The notes below the pieces were generated by a model. The model was not told where the DNA came from, made no database searches, and saw only the letters and a list, made by a program, of their open reading frames with translations. From positions 30,615 through 36,248 of the forward strand of contig JAAVAA010000018.1 in assembly GCA_014804285.1 (NCBI GenBank): DNA of 5,634 nt, written 5' to 3'. The DNA comes from Lachnospiraceae bacterium. Its GTDB lineage: Bacteria; Bacillota; Clostridia; Lachnospirales; Lachnospiraceae. Positions 1 to 5,634 of the stretch are shown here, piece by piece; the stretch's first letter is position 1, and each line of letters begins with the position of its first letter. The translations under genes and the position numbers were made by a program.

Positions 1-99
1 GAATGTATTTTTATATCCCTTTTGACTTCCTGGCTTCTCGGTGCCCTGATTACATTTATTTTCTATAAGCGGGGCAAATGGAAAGGTAAGGCAGTTTGA
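1..99 (+). CDS. C-terminal end of an integral membrane protein, probably MATE-family exporter (partial)
   Basis: The left edge cuts into a reading frame that stays open from base 1 to a TGA at 97-99, giving 32 residues. These form one hydrophobic helix (ISLLTSWLLGALITFIFY) followed by a short basic tail, KRGKWKGKAV. A final transmembrane helix ending in a K/R-R-G-K-W-K tail is typical of clostridial MATE (NorM/DinF-like) multidrug or metabolite exporters, which extrude substrates in exchange for Na+ or H+. That match is from memory of family endings; only the last helix is visible, so another polytopic transporter cannot be excluded. No clear terminator follows the stop, and the next gene has its own promoter about 45 bases downstream, so the two are probably separate units. 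Confidence 0.55.
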   Translation, partial: ECIFISLLTSWLLGALITFIFYKRGKWKGKAV

Positions 100-141
100 T
101 AAGTCGATTTAAATATAAAGACTAAAATATAAATTTGACTA

Positions 142-170
142 TTGAAATATTAATAAAAAATTAATATAAT
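142..170 (+). promoter_or_regulatory. Sigma-A-type promoter for the TM-helix-repeat membrane protein
   Basis: A -35 box TTGAAA (142-147) and a perfect -10 box TATAAT (165-170) are separated by exactly 17 bases in a very A/T-rich stretch. Transcription should start near 176-178, leaving a leader of about 25 bases that holds the GGAGGG ribosome binding site (189-194). A second TTGACT at 135-140 lies 24 bases from the same -10 box, which is too far to act as its -35. Confidence 0.7.
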
Positions 171-201
171 AAAACATAAAATTTGAATGGAGGGTTTTTA
201 T

Positions 202-1383
202 ATGGTTGACATGTTTATTTCCTTTTTGGGAACCGGATTATGGGCAGTGATCAAAGCAGTCCTGATTCTGGTACTTGCGTTTGTTGTAGCAGCAATTGTG
301 AAATCACTGGTAGTTAAGCTACTCACCAAAACGAAAGTCAGCGCGCTGTTTGCAAAGTCAAATATTGACGTAGCAAAAACAGCGGAAAGTATTGGCAAGA
401 TCATCTATTTGTTAGTATTTCTTTTATTTGTACCGGGCATATTTGAGAGTCTGGGAATGAATGAAATTTCAGTGCCAATCTTAAATATCCTGAACACAAT
501 GTGGGGATATCTGCCGAATATTCTCGCAGCGGCAATTGTTTTGTGGGTAGGCTTTTTCATTGCGAAGCTTGTACGTGAAATTCTGGCGCCCGTTTTCAAT
601 AAGCTGAAAGTCGATCATCTTCAGGAAATCGCAGGGATTGAAGCATCTGACAAAGCAAAGCTGTCAGAAACACTGGCTTATATTGTATATGTACTGATCC
701 TGATTCCGGTTATCATCACCGCGCTTCAGGTGCTTGACATCAGTGCAATATCTAATCCGGCAATTCAGATGCTGGATATCATTTTTGGTTTTATTCCGAA
801 TATACTGGTTGCGCTTGTTCTTATTATTGTGGGCTGCATGGTTGCAAAGCTGGCTGGAACTATTGTTGAGAATCTGATTGCTTCCGCCGGACTGGATGCA
901 AAATTATCTGGTCTTCTTGACGGAAAAAGCAGTAATTTTGTACTTTCAAAGGTGATTGGCAAGACCGTTCAGGTAATCATGGTAATATTCTTTATCGTTG
1001 AAAGCTTTGGGGTACTTCGTCTCCAGATCCTTACTGACATCGGAAGTACGATCATCAGCTATATGCCTTATGTGCTTGCATCAGTGCTGATCCTTGTAGT
1101 ATGCTTTATCTGCAGCGCTATTGTACAGAAGGTTCTTGTTAAGAGTGGACAGACCACTTATGTGCTTCCTGCGAAGTGTGTAATTTATGGTCTTGGCGGC
1201 TTTATGGTACTGAATGAGCTCGGTATTGCATCCGAGATCGTAAATACTGCTTTCATTCTGATCATTGCTGCTTTGGCTATCGCTTTCGCAATTGCTTTTG
1301 GTATTGGCGGAAAAGATTTTGCCACAAGAGCTCTTAAGAAATTGGAAGATAAGCAGGAAGAGGAATCTAAGGAAGAGAAATAA
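202..1383 (+). CDS. Mechanosensitive-channel-related membrane protein with conserved TM-helix repeats, no MscS beta domain
   Basis: A 393-residue polytopic inner-membrane protein. I chose ATG 202 over the in-frame ATG 187: GGAGGG at 189-194 sits seven bases before 202, while 187 has no binding site and lies within about 10 bases of the predicted transcript start. The chain contains repeated units of 90-95 residues, each with a helix bearing a Y-L/I/M-P-x-x-L-A core: YLPNILAAAIVLWVGFFIAK near 103-122, FIPNILVALVLIIVGCMVAK near 197-216, YMPYVLASVLILVV near 288-300. Half-units lie at both ends. This is the 'conserved TM helix' pattern (Pfam family PF05552) assigned to MscS-related proteins. The last helix (about 349-370) ends FGIGGKDFA, resembling the start of MscS TM3, but the protein stops after a charged tail (LEDKQEEESKEEK), so the cytoplasmic beta domain and vestibule are absent. 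Function is likely membrane-tension or ion related, but unproven. It appears monocistronic. Confidence 0.8.
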   Translation: MVDMFISFLGTGLWAVIKAVLILVLAFVVAAIVKSLVVKLLTKTKVSALFAKSNIDVAKTAESIGKIIYLLVFLLFVPGIFESLGMNEISVPILNILNTMWGYLPNILAAAIVLWVGFFIAKLVREILAPVFNKLKVDHLQEIAGIEASDKAKLSETLAYIVYVLILIPVIITALQVLDISAISNPAIQMLDIIFGFIPNILVALVLIIVGCMVAKLAGTIVENLIASAGLDAKLSGLLDGKSSNFVLSKVIGKTVQVIMVIFFIVESFGVLRLQILTDIGSTIISYMPYVLASVLILVVCFICSAIVQKVLVKSGQTTYVLPAKCVIYGLGGFMVLNELGIASEIVNTAFILIIAALAIAFAIAFGIGGKDFATRALKKLEDKQEEESKEEK

Positions 1384-1401
1384 TCTATATTTTATATAGA
1401 T
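1383..1401 (+). other. A/T-rich perfect hairpin at the stop codon of the TM-helix-repeat gene
   Basis: ATCTATAT (1383-1390) and ATATAGAT (1394-1401) are perfect inverted copies around a three-base TTT loop. The left arm begins on the last base of the TAA stop. All but one pair per arm is A-T and no T-tract follows, so on its own it is a poor intrinsic terminator; it may protect the 3' end of the message or act together with the stronger hairpin just downstream. Confidence 0.4.
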
Positions 1402-1418
1402 GAAATCGAATAGAACAC

Positions 1419-1471
1419 ATACGCGGCGTTTCTGACTTCCCGGCAGGATAGACAGGAGCGCCGTATTTTAT
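1419..1471 (+). terminator. Probable rho-independent terminator after the TM-helix-repeat gene
   Basis: CGGCGTTTCTG (1424-1434) can pair with CAGGAGCGCCG (1453-1463) over 11 positions, counting two G-U wobbles, with an 18-base loop. ATAC at 1419-1422 can extend the stem with GTAT (1463-1466) if GC at 1423-1424 bulges out. The tail that follows, TATTTTAT (1464-1471), is U-rich in RNA but not a pure run. The position, between one gene's stop and the next gene's promoter, supports the call. The large loop makes it less than ideal. Confidence 0.55.
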
Positions 1472-1519
1472 GGTATTAGGAAACAGCGAAAAATGATATA
1501 AACAGTATTTTTTCAATAA

Positions 1520-1548
1520 TTGACAACGTCATATGAAAATGCTACGGT
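1520..1548 (+). promoter_or_regulatory. Promoter of the flavoprotein-transporter-glucosidase operon
   Basis: A perfect -35 box TTGACA (1520-1525) stands 17 bases from TACGGT (1543-1548), which keeps the key T, A and final T of the -10 consensus but is otherwise weak. A transcript from about 1554-1556 would carry a leader of roughly 20 bases with GGAGGA at 1565-1570. A strong -35 with a weak -10 fits a regulated promoter. No other promoter is apparent before the two downstream genes. Confidence 0.5.
1534..1547 (+). promoter_or_regulatory. Possible cre-like (CcpA) operator over the operon promoter
   Basis: TGAAAATGCTACGG fits the relaxed catabolite-responsive-element form TGWAARYGYTWNCW at 12 of 14 positions; the final C and A/T are both G here. 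It lies in the promoter spacer and runs into the -10 box, where bound CcpA would block RNA polymerase. A sugar-use operon is a plausible CcpA target. Two end mismatches and the looseness of the consensus keep this tentative. Confidence 0.22.
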
Positions 1549-1575
1549 GTAATAAAAGCAGATTGGAGGATAAAG

Positions 1576-2193
1576 ATGAAGGTTTTAATGATTAATGGAA
1601 GTCCCAGAGCAAATGGGAATACTTTTACGGCATTACATGAGATGGAAAAGATTTTTGCACAGGAGGGAATTGAGACCAATATTTTACAGATTGGAAGTAA
1701 AGATATCCGCGGCTGCATCGCCTGCGGTTCCTGTGGAAAAAACGGAAAATGCGTATTTGATGATATAGTGAATGAAACAGCGGCGGAATTCGAAGCATGT
1801 GACGGTCTGGTGGTGGGAAGTCCTGTTTATTATGCGTCTGCAAATGCCACATTGATTGCCTTTTTGACCAGACTGTTCTACAGTACACCTTTTGATAAAT
1901 CCATGAAGGTGGGAGCCGGCGTAGTGGCGGCGCGAAGAGGCGGTTTGTCATCCACCTTTGATGAATTAAATAAGTTTTTTACCATTTCAGGTATGCCGGT
2001 AGCATCCGGTCAGTACTGGAACAGCATTCACGGCGCAGTGCCCGGCGAGGCAGTTCAGGATGCAGAGGGTTTGCAGACCATGAGGACACTGGCAAGAAAC
2101 ATGTCATTCCTCATGAAGAGTATTGCACTTGGCAAAGAGAAATACGGCATTCCGGAAAAAGAGCCGTTCCAGCGGACAAATTTTATAAGATAG
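1576..2193 (+). CDS. Iron-sulfur flavoprotein-like NAD(P)H-dependent FMN oxidoreductase
   Basis: A 205-residue soluble, cytoplasmic flavodoxin-fold protein of the NADPH-dependent FMN reductase group. The start is ATG 1576, with GGAGGA at 1565-1570. It opens with a beta strand and phosphate-binding loop, MKVLMINGSPRANGNT (1-16), which holds the FMN phosphate. A compact cysteine motif C47-x2-C50-x2-C53-x5-C59 follows; in Isf-type iron-sulfur flavoproteins such a motif binds a [4Fe-4S] cluster. The second flavin loop is GSPVYYASAN (81-90). The A-A-R-R-G-G segment near 118-123 belongs to the usual third loop. Members move electrons from ferredoxin or NAD(P)H to acceptors such as quinones or oxygen species; the substrate here is unknown. 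It is the first gene of the operon and ends 27 bases before the transporter start. Whether it serves sugar metabolism or is simply co-transcribed cannot be told from sequence. Confidence 0.85.
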   Translation: MKVLMINGSPRANGNTFTALHEMEKIFAQEGIETNILQIGSKDIRGCIACGSCGKNGKCVFDDIVNETAAEFEACDGLVVGSPVYYASANATLIAFLTRLFYSTPFDKSMKVGAGVVAARRGGLSSTFDELNKFFTISGMPVASGQYWNSIHGAVPGEAVQDAEGLQTMRTLARNMSFLMKSIALGKEKYGIPEKEPFQRTNFIR

Positions 2194-2220
2194 AAAAGCT
2201 ATAGCGCTGTGGGGGGAAAA

Positions 2221-3714
2221 ATGCAAAACGACAAAAGAACCAAAAAGAACCTGATTTATTTTCCGCTGGGAACAGTGGGAAGGGATGGGATATACAGTCT
2301 GATCAACAGTTATTTGTTGACCTTTGTGCTGTTCACCCATTCCCTGGACGGGGCGCAGATTGCGGCAATTACGGGTATTATGATTGCTGCAAGGGTATTT
2401 GATGCGCTGAATGACCCCATTATGGGCAACATTATTGAGCGGACACAATCCAAATTTGGTAAATTTAAGCCTTGGCTGGCAATTGGTGGATTGTCTACTT
2501 CGGTGGTGATCTATCTGTTGTTTAATGTAAATCTCCAGGGTTGGAATTTTGTATGGTTTTTTGCATTGATGTATTTTGCTTTCAGCATTACTTATACCAT
2601 GAGTGATATTTCCTATTGGGGAATGATCCCGGCTCTTGGATCTGATGCTGATGTCAGAAACCAGTTTACGTCCAGGACTACTTTGTTTGCCGGGATTGGC
2701 GGTACGCTGGCTTCCATTTTGATTCCTATATTCACCACAGGGGCATGGGCAATTGGCGGCAGTACCGCAGTGGCTTATGGAAGAGTTGCACTGATCATAG
2801 CCATTCTTTCACCGCTTTTTATCTTGTTTGCATTGTTTGGTGTACAGGAAAACCGGGAAGCGGATACAATTACCAAAAAGAAGGAAAAGTTTTCTTTTGT
2901 ACAGATTATTAAGACTATCGGCAGAAATGACCAGTTGGTTTGGGTCGCGGTGATCTTCCTGATTCAGCAGGTGGGAAACGGACTGGTGATCGGCGGAATC
3001 GGTTCCACTTATATTTATTTTACCTTTGGCTATAACGGAGGATTGTTTTCCCTTTTTAACATGGTGGGGATGGCTGCAACTGCGTTTTTGATGATATTTT
3101 ATCCTGCGATTTCCAGACACATCCACAGGAAAAAGCTGATGGGGCTGATGATGGCAGCCTCTGGCACAGGATATGTCCTGATGCTGGCTTCACTTTTGAT
3201 TCAAGAAGCAAACATGGGCAGGTTTTGGGTGCTGGTTTTGGGTTATATGGCTTCTAATTTCGGACAATATTGTTTCTACCTGATCATGATGATTTCCATT
3301 ATGAATACAGTAGAATACAATGAGTACAAATTTGGCACAAGGGATGAGGGGATTATCACTTCCCTGCGTCCTTTTATCACTAAGATGAGCTCTGCTCTGA
3401 TCGTGGCATTTACTTCCGCAACTTATCTGATTTTTGGCGTTACCGGTTATACCAACCAGATATCTGATCTGGAGCAGCAGTGCGCCCAGGGGCTGATCTC
3501 CGAAGAGCAGAAGCTAACAGAGATATCAGCTGTTATTTTTGGGACAACAGGCGGGGAGTACAGCGGGGTTACTGCCGGACAGAGTACAGGTCTGCTGATC
3601 ACGATGACAGTAGTCCCCTGCGTGCTGATGCTGATTTCTTATCTTTTATATAAGAAGAAATATAAATTGGATGAGGAAGAGTACGACAGGATCTGCATGG
3701 AACTGCAGAAATAA
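2221..3714 (+). CDS. GPH-family sugar:cation symporter (MelB-like)
   Basis: A 497-residue, 12-helix transporter of the glycoside-pentoside-hexuronide:cation symporter family (MFS_2). I start it at ATG 2221, four bases after GGGGGG (2211-2216), rather than at the in-frame GTG 2209, which lies before that site. Residues that line up with the melibiose carrier MelB are conserved: D22 (GRDGIY) and D129 with Y125 and W133 (YTMSDISYW) match the sugar-binding carboxylates and aromatics, and D61 and D65 in DALNDP match the cation-site aspartates. The loop motif R74...GKFKPW (80-85) is the family signature. EYNEYKFGTRDEG (365-377) is the usual segment before helix 11. A polar insertion at about 411-440 lies between the last two helices. 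It should import an oligosaccharide with Na+ or H+. The adjacent GH13 gene points to an alpha-glucoside substrate; that part is inferred from context. Confidence 0.9.
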   Translation: MQNDKRTKKNLIYFPLGTVGRDGIYSLINSYLLTFVLFTHSLDGAQIAAITGIMIAARVFDALNDPIMGNIIERTQSKFGKFKPWLAIGGLSTSVVIYLLFNVNLQGWNFVWFFALMYFAFSITYTMSDISYWGMIPALGSDADVRNQFTSRTTLFAGIGGTLASILIPIFTTGAWAIGGSTAVAYGRVALIIAILSPLFILFALFGVQENREADTITKKKEKFSFVQIIKTIGRNDQLVWVAVIFLIQQVGNGLVIGGIGSTYIYFTFGYNGGLFSLFNMVGMAATAFLMIFYPAISRHIHRKKLMGLMMAASGTGYVLMLASLLIQEANMGRFWVLVLGYMASNFGQYCFYLIMMISIMNTVEYNEYKFGTRDEGIITSLRPFITKMSSALIVAFTSATYLIFGVTGYTNQISDLEQQCAQGLISEEQKLTEISAVIFGTTGGEYSGVTAGQSTGLLITMTVVPCVLMLISYLLYKKKYKLDEEEYDRICMELQK

Positions 3715-3723
3715 CGTATGTAA

Positions 3724-3758
3724 TGAAAAGAAAATGTTGTGGGATTGTTAACTTTTCA
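3724..3758 (+). other. Inverted repeat in the transporter-glucosidase gap
   Basis: TGAAAAG (3724-3730) and CTTTTCA (3752-3758) are perfect inverted copies with 21 bases between them. The 67-base gap is otherwise unremarkable up to AGGAGG (3772-3777). There is no T-tract after the right arm, so it is unlikely to stop transcription fully; it could set relative expression or mark an RNA processing site. A seven-base match of this composition can also arise by chance. Confidence 0.25.
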
Positions 3759-3781
3759 GGCTTAGTCAAAAAGGAGGTTTT

Positions 3782-5634
3782 ATGGGGAAAGAGATTAAAT
3801 GGCTGACTTATGACAGTACGGTGGGAGAGTTATACGACAGTCCGGTAGGACACGATGCCCTTGCCAAGGTGTTATTACAGATTGGACTGCCTGAGAAGGT
3901 GATCACTAACAAGGCAGTTTCCGGTTTGAAGCTGCGCACCATTGCCAACCTGACAAAGAAACAGTTGGGGATGGATTTTTTTGACGCACTATTACAGCTG
4001 GTGGACAGTGAACATGATAAGCCTCGTGCTTCAAAGGGTAAAATAACACCAAAGTGGTGGAAGGAAGCGGTATTTTACCAGATTTATCCCCGCAGCTTTT
4101 GCGACAGTAACGGGGACGGAATTGGTGATTTACAGGGGATTATCAGTAAGCTGGATTATTTAAAAAAGCTGGGGGTAGATGCCCTGTGGCTGTCTCCCAT
4201 TTATGACTCGCCCAATGATGACAATGGTTATGACATTCGTGACTATGACAAAATTATGGAAGAGTTTGGAGCGATGGAAGATTTTGATCAGCTATTAGCT
4301 GAGGTGCATAAGCGGGGAATGCGTCTGATCATGGATCTGGTGGTGAACCATACTTCTGATGAACATATTTGGTACAAGCAGGCCAGACAGCCGGACTCAC
4401 CTTATCGAGATTATTACTTTTTCCGCAAGGATGATGGAAGTCATACACCGCCGAACAACTGGACCTCCTTTTTTTCGGGTTCTGCATGGAATTATGAGAA
4501 GGATACCGACAGTTGGGCATTGCATTTGTTTTCCAAAAAGCAGATGGATTTAAACTGGGAGAATCCAAGAGTGAGGGAAGATGTGATCGCCATGGTGAAC
4601 CGTTGGCTGGATAAAGGTGTAGACGGGTTTCGCATGGATGTGATCAATTATATTTCCAAGGAAGAAGGGCTTCCCCAGGGAAATGAAACCATAGGAAATT
4701 TGATGGGCTATCCGGGCATTGAACATTATTATTATGGTCCAAAGCTGCACCAGTACCTTAAGGAGATCAGGGAAAAGGCTTTTGAGCCTCATGGGGCATT
4801 TTCTGTGGGAGAAACGCCGGGGCTTGGCATGAAGATGTGTCAGCTTGTGACCGGAGAGGAACGAAAAGAGCTGGATATGGTTTTTTCCTTTGACCATCTG
4901 GAAACACCGGGACATGTGCGGCTTGAGGATTATGAGTATGACCTGAATTATTTCCGGGATTACATGATCGACTGGATGGAGAACTATGGCAATAACTGCT
5001 GGATGTCTCTTTTTTACAACAACCATGATAATCCCCGTATGATCAGTAAGATAACAAAGGATGCCTCCTGCCATACGGCGCTTTCAAAGCTTCTGGCCGT
5101 TATGCAGCTTACGCTCAAAGGAACGCCCTTTATTTTCCAGGGAGATGAGATGGGGCTTGCCAATTATGATTTCACTTCCATGGATCAGATCACAGATGTG
5201 GAGGCAAAAGGGTATTATGCAGAACACATCGGGAAAGAATCCAAAGAGAAGGTATTTGCCGATATCCTTGCAGGGACAAGAGAACATGCGAGAGTGCTGC
5301 TTCCTTGGAATAAGAAGCTGCCGTCCTGTCACGAAGGGCTGTATCAGAAACCGAAAAAGGAAGTGCTGTATGCATACAGAAGGCTGCTCCGCTTGCGGCA
5401 TGAGGAAAAAGCCTTTGTTTATGGTTCATTCCGTGTCCTATGCAGGAAAAAAGACCGGTTTGTGTATGCCAGAGCATTAGAGGGGCGGGTCTATGTGGTG
5501 GATTGCAATCTGGGAGCAAAGCCCTGCATGGCATTCCGGCTAAAAGAAAGATGTAAGATTGTATATGATACGGTAGGGACAGGAAAGGAAGAGAAGAGTA
5601 ACCCAGATGCATCGAATACCATAATCAGCAGGAA
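3782..5634 (+). CDS. GH13 alpha-glucosidase, oligo-1,6-glucosidase type, with N-terminal helical extension (3' end outside window)
   Basis: An open frame from ATG 3782 (AGGAGG at 3772-3777) runs to the right edge without a stop: 617 codons seen, perhaps 20-40 missing. No signal peptide, so cytoplasmic. Residues 1-88 are an extra, mostly helical segment. The (beta/alpha)8 catalytic domain starts at WWKEAVFYQIYPRSF (92-106). It has a calcium-type loop DSNGDGIGD (108-116), DLVVNH (185-190), nucleophile D286 in GFRMDVIN, acid/base E344 in VGET, and third acid D416 in NNHDNPR, followed by GTPFIFQGDEMG (447-458). All three catalytic acids are present. V287, directly after the nucleophile, is the residue tied to alpha-1,6 preference in GH13 subfamily 31 enzymes; alpha-1,4 enzymes often have Ala or Thr. 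It likely cleaves isomaltose or isomalto-oligosaccharides brought in by the upstream symporter. Trehalose-6-phosphate hydrolase or sucrose-isomer hydrolase are alternatives, though no PTS gene is near. Confidence 0.9.
   Translation, partial: MGKEIKWLTYDSTVGELYDSPVGHDALAKVLLQIGLPEKVITNKAVSGLKLRTIANLTKKQLGMDFFDALLQLVDSEHDKPRASKGKITPKWWKEAVFYQIYPRSFCDSNGDGIGDLQGIISKLDYLKKLGVDALWLSPIYDSPNDDNGYDIRDYDKIMEEFGAMEDFDQLLAEVHKRGMRLIMDLVVNHTSDEHIWYKQARQPDSPYRDYYFFRKDDGSHTPPNNWTSFFSGSAWNYEKDTDSWALHLFSKKQMDLNWENPRVREDVIAMVNRWLDKGVDGFRMDVINYISKEEGLPQGNETIGNLMGYPGIEHYYYGPKLHQYLKEIREKAFEPHGAFSVGETPGLGMKMCQLVTGEERKELDMVFSFDHLETPGHVRLEDYEYDLNYFRDYMIDWMENYGNNCWMSLFYNNHDNPRMISKITKDASCHTALSKLLAVMQLTLKGTPFIFQGDEMGLANYDFTSMDQITDVEAKGYYAEHIGKESKEKVFADILAGTREHARVLLPWNKKLPSCHEGLYQKPKKEVLYAYRRLLRLRHEEKAFVYGSFRVLCRKKDRFVYARALEGRVYVVDCNLGAKPCMAFRLKERCKIVYDTVGTGKEEKSNPDASNTIISR

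Noticed and set aside
102..140. Imperfect dyad AGTC-A/T-rich-GACT after the MATE-like gene, considered as a terminator or operator.
   Set aside because: The arms match only with mismatches and a gap, the composition is nearly all A/T, and no T-tract follows; chance similarity in an A/T-rich gap is a sufficient explanation.
187..201. Upstream ATG at 187 as the start of the channel-like protein.
   Set aside because: It has no ribosome binding site and itself overlaps the GGAGGG that serves ATG 202; it also lies almost at the predicted transcript start.
1625..1951. A 108-codon - strand frame within the flavoprotein gene.
   Set aside because: It is antisense to the flavin and cysteine motifs, with no start signals or family resemblance.
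2209..2220. GTG at 2209 as the start of the symporter.
   Set aside because: The GGGGGG binding site falls after it and is correctly spaced for ATG 2221; the four added residues have no family support.
4550..5074. A 174-codon open frame on the - strand inside the glucosidase gene.
   Set aside because: It lies wholly opposite a clear GH13 coding region, has no ribosome binding site or recognisable protein features, and overlaps conserved catalytic motifs on the + strand.
5061..5612. Open frames of about 140 codons on both strands near the right end (5061-5480 + and 5190-5612 -).
   Set aside because: Both lie in other frames of the glucosidase, whose own frame stays open with recognisable motifs to the window edge; their translations look like low-quality out-of-frame sequence rich in Cys, Arg and His.

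Overview
The window looks like chromosome of an anaerobic, low-to-mid-GC member of the Clostridia, most likely Lachnospiraceae. The grounds are strong GGAGG-type ribosome binding sites, sigma-A-like promoters with A/T-rich surroundings, a GPH sugar transporter and GH13 enzyme of the type common in gut Firmicutes, and a ferredoxin-like flavoprotein. The placement is by style and protein resemblance, not by a marker gene. All genes run on the + strand; I found no convincing gene on the - strand, no RNA gene, no mobile element and no CRISPR.

Layout. Bases 1-99 are the last 32 codons of a membrane protein, probably a MATE-type exporter. A short A/T-rich gap with a good promoter (142-170) precedes a 393-residue membrane protein (202-1383) made of repeated 'conserved TM helix' units of the mechanosensitive-channel-related family, without a MscS beta domain. 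An A/T hairpin and a likely terminator (1419-1471) close that unit. A second promoter (1520-1548), overlapped by a partial cre-like sequence, opens an apparent three-gene operon: an iron-sulfur flavoprotein-like NAD(P)H/FMN oxidoreductase (1576-2193), a GPH-family sugar:cation symporter (2221-3714), and a GH13 alpha-glucosidase / oligo-1,6-glucosidase (3782 to beyond the right edge).

How the genes work together. The transporter and the hydrolase make a simple uptake-and-hydrolysis pair. The symporter would bring in an alpha-glucoside, probably unphosphorylated because there is no PTS. The cytoplasmic GH13 enzyme would split it to glucose; a valine directly after the catalytic nucleophile favours alpha-1,6 linkages (isomaltose or isomalto-oligosaccharides). 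The flavoprotein is co-transcribed by position, but its link to sugar use is unexplained.

The most unusual parts are in the GH13 gene: an N-terminal helical extension of about 88 residues not present in standard family members, a shortened loop after the usual 'TPMQW' position, and a Pro-to-Met change in the QPDLN signature. I see no wholly new multi-gene system here.
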